DNA of 5,708 nucleotides from an uncultured Parabacteroides sp. (GCA_947074335.1 CAMTPG010000186.1:1-5708), one strand, 5' to 3'. Positions 1 through 5,708 are shown, counted from the first letter of the stretch. Numbers and translations are program-made. Notes: generated by a model from the sequence alone, not told the origin.

Positions 1-923
1 CCGTAATTGAAACCGGCAATCGGTTGCATGCCCTGATTGAAGCCCAGAATAATCATGATAAAGAGAAATACTACGCGATTGATAATACCGTATGCGCCAA
101 TAGCCAGATCGCCGCTGTGCGTTTTCAGCGCACGGTTGATCAGAATAATAATCAGACACGAACAGAGATTCATCAGAAAAGGCGACATGCCGATAAAGAG
201 CATACCTTTTACAATTTCTTTGCGCAGTTTATAGATACCTTTCTGAAAATGCAATAATTGTGAGGGGCGCGTAAAGTGGATAAACTGTCCGCCCAGCGAA
301 ATGATTTGCGAAATAATGGTTGCCCAGGCTGCACCTTTGATGCCCCAGCCCCAGACAAAAATAAAGAAAGGCGTAAGCACACAGTTTATCACCACCGAAG
401 CGAGTGTGGCAAACATGGCCATTTGCGGAAATCCGGACGAACGCAGTACGGCATTCAGCCCTAAGTACATATGAGTAACCACATTACCAATCAAAATTAC
501 CTGCATATATTCGCGCGCATATTCGATTGTCTGTTCGCTGGCACCGAAGAAATACAGCACGGGATCGAGACAGAGCAAAAATATCAGAGTAAAAGCAATA
601 CCCAGCACCACATTCAGTACCAGTACATTACCCAATACACGATTGGCTGTTTCGTAATCTTTTTGTCCTAATTTAATAGATACCAGTGTAGATGCACCCA
701 CGCCAACCAGCGAACCGAAGGCGGCGGCGAGATTCATCAGCGGAAAGGTAATGGCCAGTCCGGTGATGGCCATGGTGCCAACACCCTGACCGATAAAAAC
801 ACTGTCGGCAATGTTATACAGCGACGAGGCTGTCATCGCGATAATCGCGGGAATGGCATATTGAGATAATAATTTGGGTATGGATTCGGTGCCCAATACC
901 AATGACTTTTGCTTTTTGCTCAT
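1..923 (-). CDS. MATE family efflux transporter, MepA-like (partial, 3' end outside window)
   Basis: Inner-membrane antiporter that probably exports drugs or organic cations using a Na+ or H+ gradient; the substrate cannot be read from sequence. I translated the minus strand from the ATG at 923-921: 307 codons with no stop up to the window edge, about two thirds of the usual ~450 residues. Family signatures are clear: NIADSVFIGQGVG at residues 37-49, a GVGASTLVSIKLGQ stretch at 74-87, GLNAVLRSSGFPQ at 155-167, GWGIKGAAWATIISQ at 192-206, GMSPFLMN at 245-252, and GAYGIINR (276-283) followed by GFNQGMQPIAGFNY (294-307). These mark the MepA/DinF-type bacterial MATE group. The hydrophobic segments fit the first eight or so of twelve helices. 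The start is the first in-frame ATG and leaves a normal short hydrophilic N-terminus (MSKKQKSLVLGTESIPKLL). No frameshift is seen. The family is certain; the substrate is unknown. Confidence 0.95.
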   Translation of the reverse strand, partial: MSKKQKSLVLGTESIPKLLSQYAIPAIIAMTASSLYNIADSVFIGQGVGTMAITGLAITFPLMNLAAAFGSLVGVGASTLVSIKLGQKDYETANRVLGNVLVLNVVLGIAFTLIFLLCLDPVLYFFGASEQTIEYAREYMQVILIGNVVTHMYLGLNAVLRSSGFPQMAMFATLASVVINCVLTPFFIFVWGWGIKGAAWATIISQIISLGGQFIHFTRPSQLLHFQKGIYKLRKEIVKGMLFIGMSPFLMNLCSCLIIILINRALKTHSGDLAIGAYGIINRVVFLFIMIILGFNQGMQPIAGFNY

Positions 924-927
924 GCAA

Positions 928-935
928 CAAAGGTA
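928..935 (-). promoter_or_regulatory. Candidate Bacteroidetes -7 box for the MATE gene
   Basis: The minus strand reads TACCTTTG, a full match to the Bacteroidetes -7 consensus TAnnTTTG. It ends only five bases before the ATG at 923, so transcription would start at or next to the start codon and the mRNA would be leaderless or nearly so. I see no good TTTG -33 element about 20 bases upstream, which weakens the call. The other possibility is a chance match in A/T-rich DNA. Confidence 0.35.
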
Positions 936-955
936 TGAATAAATAAAAAATGATG

Positions 956-963
956 TATATTTG
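956..963 (+). promoter_or_regulatory. Candidate Bacteroidetes -7 box for the methionine sulfoxide reductase gene
   Basis: TATATTTG matches the TAnnTTTG -7 consensus exactly and lies 20 bases before the ATG at 984, giving a predicted leader of roughly 15 bases. The -33 region is poor. The GGAG at 979-982 almost touches the ATG, too close to act as a standard Shine-Dalgarno, which is unsurprising because this phylum depends little on that signal. Confidence 0.45.
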
Positions 964-983
964 TTAACATTAATATTTGGAGT

Positions 984-1463
984 ATGGCAGAAAATTTATG
1001 GATACATAGTGGGAATAAAGCAGATAAATACGAAACTTTATTGCCACAGATCAAGGCATTAATTGAAGGCGAAACGGATGTAACGGCTAATCTGGCCAAT
1101 GTTTCGGCGGCGCTGAAACAGACATTCGGTTTTTTCTGGGTGGGTTTTTATCTGGTAAAAAATGAGCAGTTGGTGCTCGGTCCGTTTCAGGGATCGCTGG
1201 CCTGCACACGTATTCGTTTCGGGAAAGGGGTTTGCGGAACTGCCTGGGAAACAAAGCAAACGCAGCTGGTGCCGGATGTGGAGGCTTTTCCGGGACATAT
1301 TGCCTGCAGCTCCGATTCGAAATCTGAAATCGTGGTGCCGCTGCTGAAAGAAAATCAGGTGGCGGGCGTGCTGGATGTGGATAGTGATGTGCTAAACGAT
1401 TTTGATGAGACCGATGCGCATTATCTGCAGCAGCTGGCGGAATGGCTTGCACCGATGATATGA
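984..1463 (+). CDS. msrC: Free methionine-(R)-sulfoxide reductase, GAF-domain (fRMsr / YebR type)
   Basis: Cytoplasmic enzyme that reduces the R form of free methionine sulfoxide back to methionine, with thioredoxin as the usual reductant, as part of oxidative damage repair. The 159 residues are essentially one GAF domain, the normal size for this family. The three family cysteines are present at C74, C84 and C108 in the contexts GPFQGSLACTRI, GKGVCGTAW and FPGHIACSSDSKSEIVVP. Their spacing (10 and 24 residues) equals that of Cys84, Cys94 and Cys118 in the E. coli enzyme. E115 and D133 (GVLDVDS) sit where the family places the substrate-binding carboxylates. The ATG at 984 gives a full-length N-terminus. 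The gene stands alone, divergent from the MATE gene and ending about 105 bases before a strong terminator palindrome. The conserved cysteines argue against a plain signalling GAF protein. Confidence 0.96.
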   Translation: MAENLWIHSGNKADKYETLLPQIKALIEGETDVTANLANVSAALKQTFGFFWVGFYLVKNEQLVLGPFQGSLACTRIRFGKGVCGTAWETKQTQLVPDVEAFPGHIACSSDSKSEIVVPLLKENQVAGVLDVDSDVLNDFDETDAHYLQQLAEWLAPMI

Positions 1464-1568
1464 AACGACGATGGAGGGATTCTGACTTTTAGTCTGGAGC
1501 TGTTTCATGGGTTGTTTATTGTCGAAACGATAACAATCAGTTCGTATTGATCTTTCAATAGAATTAAG

Positions 1569-1600
1569 AAAGCGGAATCCGGCATGCCGGATTCCGCTTT
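1569..1600. terminator. Perfect 32-bp palindrome, likely bidirectional rho-independent terminator
   Basis: The half-arm AAAGCGGAATCCGGCA (1569-1584) is followed at once by its exact reverse complement, giving a stem of about 14 bp with a 4-base loop. On the plus strand it ends in TTTT (1598-1601). On the minus strand the purine run at 1566-1571 gives a T-rich tail, so both strands have terminator shape. It lies between the convergent genes ending at 1463 (plus) and 1656 (minus), where a shared terminator is expected. The rest of the 1464-1655 gap holds only a small A/T hairpin (TATTGA/TCAATA at 1545-1560) and no convincing gene. Confidence 0.85.
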
Positions 1601-1655
1601 TATGCACATTCAAATTTATTGTGCGAAATCTGAAAAGCACATTGAATTGTCCGGC

Positions 1656-2915
1656 TTACTGCATTCGACGTATCAACGCATAATTAAATGAATCGTCCAG
1701 ATATTCGGTTTCGCTAAAACGATAGCCCTGCGGTCCCCAGTTGCCCATAGCCAGCATGGCAATCATCGTGAAGGGATTAAACTGACTCATATCTTCTGTT
1801 GATACTGATTCCATTTGCTTGCGCATCGAATGGTTATAGTTCTGGTTAATTACCATATTGCGATAGAGTGCCAAAATATTTTTTCCCCAGCTTTCGCAAT
1901 CCCACACCAACACATAGGTGCCGTCGGTGGCCGCTGCTTTTTCCTGCAATGCTGCCAGATTGGGTGAATCTTTAGCTGCAATGATGAAGTTTACAAATCC
2001 TTCTGCATCACATTTCTGCATCTCTTTATCGTAGATCGAAACATACGAAAGTGTGCTGCTTGCACCCAGACAGATCGACCAGTAACGCACATCGGCTGTG
2101 GGATATTCGCTGACAGACACAGGTGCTACAGGCGGAATGAAACGGAACATCGCAACGCTGTCTGCATTTAGCTGAATGCGTGTAAAGAGATATTCGGCCG
2201 GTGCATTGGGATAAAACAAGTTGAGCGGTGCACGCATAAAGGGCAAGGCACGCGATGCGCTTGAAAACTCATCTACGGCAATATCGGGAATATTGTAAAT
2301 AAACGAGGCTTCGTGTTTGGGGAAATTTACCCGTTCTCCGGTGCGTACATCAAAGGCTTCGATGGCAGGCATATCAGTGCCTCCGCGTTCGTCTCCGCTG
2401 TATTGCATCGGCAAATACTGGCGCATAAAAACAGAAACGGTAGCCAGTTCATCGGGAAATTCACAGATATTGTTCATACCGGCACGCATGGCTGCCGATG
2501 TAGAAGCCGGAATGATATGTATTGTATATCCTTCTGTAGTATAATTATCCACTTCGATTACATACGGATTAATATTGCCGTTATCGGGAACAATATCCAC
2601 ATCTTCAATACTGGATACATTGATTTGTGTATCGTCGTTATAAATGGTAAAATTAAAGAAACGGGCTTTGGGGAATTTTCCCGTTAAACGTAATCCCACA
2701 TAAGGGTTATTTGCATACGAATAGGTATATTCCCAATAATTGGCATAGATATCAGGATAGGCACGAATACTCTGATTATCGCCACGTAATGTTTTGCTCC
2801 ATTGGTCGTTTGCAGCAGGATATTCATCAATAATATCCACCTTGTCATTCTCGCAAGCTGTAAACAGCATCAGGAATAATGACACGAATAAGTAGTAATT
2901 TTTTTTCATTTCCAT
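1656..2915 (-). CDS. Uncharacterised lipoprotein with YW / L-x-GxFPxARxFxF / DxxxNPY motifs
   Basis: I do not recognise a named function. The protein (419 residues) begins with a lipoprotein signal: KK, a hydrophobic core YYLFVSLFLMLF, and lipobox LFTAC with the lipidated cysteine at C21. The acidic residues after it (ENDK, then DIIDE) partly resemble the signal that sends Bacteroidetes lipoproteins to the cell surface. The mature part carries, in order, YW (60-61), LRLTGKFPKARFFNFTIYND (75-94), DIVPDNGNINPY (107-118), VFMRQYLP (162-169), GGTDMPAIEAFDVRTGE (178-194), RYWSICLG (277-284) and MGNWGPQGYRF (390-400). From memory this order resembles a family of secreted hypothetical proteins in actinobacteria and proteobacteria; I cannot confirm it here. 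The start could be M1 (2915) or M3 (2909); M3 gives the more typical MKK beginning. The gene is monocistronic in this window and divergent from the DUF362 operon. Confidence 0.85.
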   Translation of the reverse strand: MEMKKNYYLFVSLFLMLFTACENDKVDIIDEYPAANDQWSKTLRGDNQSIRAYPDIYANYWEYTYSYANNPYVGLRLTGKFPKARFFNFTIYNDDTQINVSSIEDVDIVPDNGNINPYVIEVDNYTTEGYTIHIIPASTSAAMRAGMNNICEFPDELATVSVFMRQYLPMQYSGDERGGTDMPAIEAFDVRTGERVNFPKHEASFIYNIPDIAVDEFSSASRALPFMRAPLNLFYPNAPAEYLFTRIQLNADSVAMFRFIPPVAPVSVSEYPTADVRYWSICLGASSTLSYVSIYDKEMQKCDAEGFVNFIIAAKDSPNLAALQEKAAATDGTYVLVWDCESWGKNILALYRNMVINQNYNHSMRKQMESVSTEDMSQFNPFTMIAMLAMGNWGPQGYRFSETEYLDDSFNYALIRRMQ

Positions 2916-3142
2916 TGACTATTATTATTTCACTGGCGAATATAACGTGATTTATTAAGAACTGAAATAATAGAATATAAATTGCCAATAATTTGCCAAA
3001 ATGAGGCAACTTATTCTAAATATCAGAATAGTTATATATTCTGTTTTTAATTTTCTGTTCACTGCATTGCGGATATTGTTTAATCTTTTTTATCTTTGTT
3101 TATCTGTAATAACATGCTAACAAACTTAAATTAAAAGTACAC
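2916..3142. promoter_or_regulatory. Divergent A/T-rich intergenic control region with repeated palindromic half-sites
   Basis: This 227-bp non-coding stretch separates the lipoprotein gene from the DUF362 operon and must hold both promoters. It has two sets of repeats. TTGCCAA occurs at 2982-2988 and 2993-2999, 11 bases apart, with an inverted GGCAA at 3005-3009. TATTCT occurs at 3012-3017 and 3037-3042, with the inverted AGAATA at 3025-3030 and again at 2972-2977. A weak minus-strand -7 box, TATATTCG (one mismatch, 2944 to 2937), could serve the lipoprotein gene. No gene or stable RNA is apparent. The repeats are directly visible; their role as operator sites is inferred. Confidence 0.5.
3067..3098 (+). 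promoter_or_regulatory. Candidate Bacteroidetes -33/-7 promoter of the DUF362-polyferredoxin operon
   Basis: The -7 box TATCTTTG at 3091-3098 matches TAnnTTTG in full. A TTG at 3067-3069 lies 21 bases upstream, close to the usual -33 spacing. Transcription would start near 3102-3105, leaving a leader of about 40 bases before the ATG at 3143. That leader is A-rich just before the start (TTAAATTAAAAGTACAC) and has no Shine-Dalgarno, as is common in Bacteroidetes. Confidence 0.55.
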
Positions 3143-4075
3143 ATGAAACGTCGCGACTTTTTTAAAAAAGGTATAATGGCCACAGCGGCCCTTTCTTTAA
3201 ATTTCGATGGTTTACAGGCCGCACTGGCCTCTAACTCCATGACATTACAACAGGCTCCCGAAATGGTTGCCGTAATGGGCGGCGAACCGGCTGCCATGCT
3301 TGATGCCGCACTGGAGGCTTTAGGCGGAATGAATCAGTTTATTCAAAAAGGACAAAAGGTAGTGATTAAACCTAATGTAGGCTGGGATCGTACACCCGAA
3401 CTGGCCGGGAATACCAACCCCGAACTGGTAAGCGCACTGGTAAAGGCTTGTCTGGCTGCGGGAGCTTCGAAAGTTACGGTGTTTGACCATACCTGCGATA
3501 ACTGGCAGAAATGTTACGATTCGAGCGGTATTGCTGCAGCGGTGAAGGCGGCCGGCGGATTAATGGTTCCTGCTAACGATGAGAAATATTATAAAACTGT
3601 AGCCATTCCGGGCGGAAAAAATCTGAAAGAGGCACAAATCCACGAAGCCCTGATCGAAGCGGATGCCTGGATCAATGTACCTATTCTGAAAAATCACGGT
3701 GGTGCCAAACTGACATCGGCCATGAAAAACTACATGGGCATTGTGTGGGATCGCCGCTACTTCCACCAGAACGATCTGCAGCAGTGTATCGCCGATATTT
3801 GTACCTGGGAGAAAAAACCGGTGCTGAATGTGGTGGATGCTTATCGCATCATGCATCAGAACGGTCCGCAGGGAAAAAGCGCCGCCGATGTGGCCACACT
3901 GAAATCGCTGATTGTCTCGCCCGATATCGTGGCAACCGATGCTGCCGCACTGGCACTGTTTAACCAGGTGAAGCAGTTAGATATGGAGGCTGTGAGCCAT
4001 ATCGGCAAAGGCGAAGAGCTGAAGCTGGGAACAGCCGACCTGAAAAAGAAAAATATCAAACGCATTAAATTGTAA
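3143..4075 (+). CDS. DUF362 domain protein with twin-arginine signal peptide
   Basis: Exported protein of the DUF362 family, whose biochemical role is not settled. The N-terminus (KRRDFFKKG, then ATAALSLNFDG, then ALA near residue 29) is a twin-arginine signal, implying folding or cofactor loading in the cytoplasm before export. Domain signatures: VVIKPNVGWDR (73-83), VTVFDHTCDNWQKCYDSSGI (111-130), INVPILKNHGGAKLTSAMKN (177-196) leading into YMGIVWDR, NVVDAYRIMHQNGPQG (229-244) and SPDIVATDAAAL (259-270). Cysteines at 103, 118, 124, 215 and 220 are possible metal or cluster ligands, but no ferredoxin motif is present, unlike some DUF362 proteins that carry one. At 310 residues it appears complete. 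Its stop overlaps the next start as TAATG, so the two products are likely made in a set ratio and work together. The partner is a transmembrane polyferredoxin, which suggests a periplasmic redox role; that is inference. Confidence 0.93.
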   Translation: MKRRDFFKKGIMATAALSLNFDGLQAALASNSMTLQQAPEMVAVMGGEPAAMLDAALEALGGMNQFIQKGQKVVIKPNVGWDRTPELAGNTNPELVSALVKACLAAGASKVTVFDHTCDNWQKCYDSSGIAAAVKAAGGLMVPANDEKYYKTVAIPGGKNLKEAQIHEALIEADAWINVPILKNHGGAKLTSAMKNYMGIVWDRRYFHQNDLQQCIADICTWEKKPVLNVVDAYRIMHQNGPQGKSAADVATLKSLIVSPDIVATDAAALALFNQVKQLDMEAVSHIGKGEELKLGTADLKKKNIKRIKL

Positions 4076-5679
4076 TGAAGAACTTTTCACTGTTGAAGGG
4101 ATTGCGGGTTATTCTTGCAATCCTTATTTTCGTGCCTCTACTTTTATTCTTTCTGGATTTCAGCGGTATAATGCCAAGTGTATTTCACGGATTGATGCAT
4201 CTGCAGTTGGTGCCGGCGTTACTGGCAGGCATGACCGGTATATTAATATTTCAGCTGGTGTTGGTTCTGTTGTTCGGACGTGTTTATTGCTCTGTGATAT
4301 GCCCGGCCGGCGTTTTGCAGGATATCATTAACCGCATCTATTGTATTGGCAAAAAAAAGAAAAAAGGAACACGCAGGTTTCGATTCCGCAAACCGCTTAA
4401 TCTCCTTCGATATGCCTTGCTGGCGGCTACTTTCTTTTCCGCCGCCTTCGGTTATTTATCGCTCTGCCTGCTGCTCGATCCGTATAGCAATTTCGGCCGC
4501 ATCGCATCGAATCTGTTTCGTCCGGTGGTAATCTGGGGCAATAATCTGCTGGCCGACGGCTTGATGAGAATGGATAATTACAGTTTATATCATGTTACGC
4601 TGAAAACCATTACAGTATCCAGTCTCGTGGCAGCCTGCATAGCGCTGGCCGTATTTATCGGATTCACGCTCTGGCGCGGACGCCTGTTCTGTAACAGCAT
4701 TTGCCCGGTGGGCGCATTGCTGAGTCTGTTTTCGCGTTTCTCCTGGTATCGTATCAATCTGGACGAATCGACCTGTACGCATTGCGGCAATTGCGAACGC
4801 AGTTGCAAGGCGGAAGCCATCGATTCAAAATCGCTCACAGTGGATGCTTCGCGCTGCGTGGAGTGTTTCAACTGTTTGTCGGTTTGTCCGAAAGGCAGTG
4901 TACAGTATTTGCCGCGTAATAAACGAACTAAAGCAGAGGAAACGGTTGTGGAGAAACCGCTGCAATTGGTAAAAGCAGATCAGAACAGCCGTCGTACCTT
5001 TCTGGCAACAGGCGCTACGATAGCGGCCTCGCTGCCCGTTGTTTCGGCACTGGCGGAAGTTGGCGACGGCCACGCAAAAGGGCATGGAAAAGGACATGGA
5101 CATGGGAAAAAGAGTCTCGATCATGCACTTCCGATCGTGCCTCCTGGAGCCGGCAGCATTGTTCGTTTTACAGAACTCTGCACCGGATGCCAACTTTGCG
5201 TAACACGTTGTCCGAGTCAGGTACTTCGTCCGGCCGGCCTCGAATATGGGTTTGACTATCTGCTGAAACCACATATGGCCTATATCAGCAGTTATTGCAA
5301 TTACGAATGTACTGCATGTGCCGAAATATGTCCGAATCAGGCCATTCTGCCCATCACAAAAGAGGAGAAGATAACCACACAGGTAGGTGTTGCCCATTTC
5401 TACAAGGGCCGTTGTGTGGTGAATTTGGAGGAACAGGATTGCGGTGCCTGTGCCGAGCATTGCCCTACACAGGCGGTGCATATGATTCCTTTCAAAGGCA
5501 CCCTTACCATTCCGAGTGTGGATCCGGATTTATGCATCGGATGCGGAGGATGCGAGTCAATTTGCCCCGTTCGTCCGGGTCGCGCCATCGTGATTCACGC
5601 CAATAAAGTGCATCAGGTGGTGGAAAAACCAGAGGAAGAAGAGGTGAAGGAGATTGAAATTGACGACTTTGGTTTCTAA
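4075..5679 (+). CDS. NapH-NapG-like fused transmembrane/periplasmic polyferredoxin (six 4Fe-4S motifs)
   Basis: Probable membrane electron carrier from quinol to a periplasmic acceptor. Residues 1-280 are NapH-like: four membrane segments (about 11-29, 44-68, 112-133, 178-199), the family motifs YCSVICPAG (C72, C76) and FCNSICPVG (C206, C210), then two ferredoxin motifs CxxCxxCxxxC at 234-244 and 261-271 that should face the cytoplasm. Residues 305-328 form an internal twin-arginine signal (SRRTFLATGATIAASLPVVS). A His/Gly/Lys linker follows at 332-346. Residues 360-500 are NapG-like with four more cluster motifs: C369/372/375/379, C408/412/415/419, C447/456/459/463 and C487/490/493/497. The acidic tail is EKPEEEEVKEIEIDDFGF. 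The ATG overlaps the upstream DUF362 stop (TAATG), indicating translational coupling. NapG and NapH are normally separate proteins; here they form one 534-residue chain. No NapA is in the window, so nitrate reduction is not implied. Other NapH-like relatives (NosR, CcoG) fit the C-terminal half less well. Confidence 0.93.
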   Translation: MKNFSLLKGLRVILAILIFVPLLLFFLDFSGIMPSVFHGLMHLQLVPALLAGMTGILIFQLVLVLLFGRVYCSVICPAGVLQDIINRIYCIGKKKKKGTRRFRFRKPLNLLRYALLAATFFSAAFGYLSLCLLLDPYSNFGRIASNLFRPVVIWGNNLLADGLMRMDNYSLYHVTLKTITVSSLVAACIALAVFIGFTLWRGRLFCNSICPVGALLSLFSRFSWYRINLDESTCTHCGNCERSCKAEAIDSKSLTVDASRCVECFNCLSVCPKGSVQYLPRNKRTKAEETVVEKPLQLVKADQNSRRTFLATGATIAASLPVVSALAEVGDGHAKGHGKGHGHGKKSLDHALPIVPPGAGSIVRFTELCTGCQLCVTRCPSQVLRPAGLEYGFDYLLKPHMAYISSYCNYECTACAEICPNQAILPITKEEKITTQVGVAHFYKGRCVVNLEEQDCGACAEHCPTQAVHMIPFKGTLTIPSVDPDLCIGCGGCESICPVRPGRAIVIHANKVHQVVEKPEEEEVKEIEIDDFGF

Positions 5680-5708
5680 AAATAGTTATTTAGGCATGGA
5701 TTCTGGTG

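Noticed and set aside
24..671. Several plus-strand open frames of 60-77 codons at 24-257, 276-464 and 471-671.
   Set aside because: They lie antisense to the clear MATE coding frame, have no recognisable domain and have unnatural composition. They are shadows of that gene.
1545..1560. Small hairpin TATTGA-TCTT-TCAATA upstream of the main terminator.
   Set aside because: The stem is six A/T-rich base pairs, weak and common by chance. The neighbouring 32-bp palindrome explains termination better.
1392..1640. Minus-strand 82-codon open frame across the end of the methionine sulfoxide reductase gene and the terminator.
   Set aside because: It spans the strong terminator palindrome, overlaps a certain gene antisense, and has no recognisable motif or promoter.
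4351..4367. A-rich run (A8-G-A6-GG) in the polyferredoxin gene containing A-AAA-AAG in the reading phase, a known type of -1 slippery site.
   Set aside because: The run encodes a Lys-rich cytoplasmic loop (K93-K97) after membrane segment 2, as expected from the positive-inside rule. A -1 shift reaches a stop within about 14 codons, and I see no obvious stimulatory hairpin. Programmed frameshifting is not supported.
4825..5481. Minus-strand 218-codon open frame opposite the polyferredoxin gene.
   Set aside because: It is antisense to the cysteine-rich ferredoxin coding frame, whose motifs are certain. The translated product has no family features.
5680..5708. ATG at 5696 that could begin a third operon gene (M-D-S-G).
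   Set aside because: Only four codons are visible, with no supporting signal. The 16-base gap would allow an operon gene, but the sequence is too short to call.
1..5708. Search for CRISPR arrays, tRNA or rRNA genes, insertion sequences and attachment sites.
   Set aside because: I saw no regularly spaced repeats, tRNA-like folds, transposase coding or terminal inverted repeats. The window looks like ordinary chromosomal sequence outside the operon of interest.

Overview
The window looks like chromosomal DNA from a Bacteroidetes bacterium, probably an anaerobic or facultative Bacteroidales-like organism. This rests on close matches to the Bacteroidetes -7 promoter box (TAnnTTTG) upstream of several genes, a short lipoprotein signal ending in an LFTAC lipobox followed by acidic residues, A/T-rich intergenic DNA with no consistent Shine-Dalgarno sequence, and the style of the proteins. 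The species cannot be fixed from this sequence alone.

Layout, left to right. Positions 1-923 (minus) hold the N-terminal two thirds of a MepA-like MATE multidrug/cation antiporter that runs off the left edge. It diverges, across a 60-bp gap with back-to-back promoter candidates, from a free methionine-(R)-sulfoxide reductase (984-1463, plus) with all three family cysteines. A perfect 32-bp palindrome (1569-1600) lies between this gene and the convergent lipoprotein gene (1656-2915, minus) and probably terminates both. The lipoprotein is uncharacterised, but its motif order resembles that of hypothetical proteins I remember from other phyla. A 227-bp A/T-rich region (2916-3142) with several inverted and direct repeats separates it from a divergent two-gene operon: a Tat-exported DUF362 protein (3143-4075) and, overlapping it by one base (TAATG), a 534-residue polyferredoxin (4075-5679).

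The operon is the most interesting part. The second protein reads as a natural fusion of a NapH-like membrane polyferredoxin (four membrane segments, two CxxxCP motifs, two cytoplasmic 4Fe-4S motifs) with a NapG-like periplasmic ferredoxin (four more 4Fe-4S motifs), joined through an internal twin-arginine signal and a His/Gly/Lys linker. The inferred role is to carry electrons from the quinone pool across the membrane to a periplasmic acceptor. The DUF362 protein, itself Tat-targeted, is the natural candidate partner. No nitrate reductase or other known terminal reductase is present in the window, so the substrate is unknown. The MATE and methionine sulfoxide reductase genes are ordinary housekeeping or stress genes with no clear functional link to the operon.
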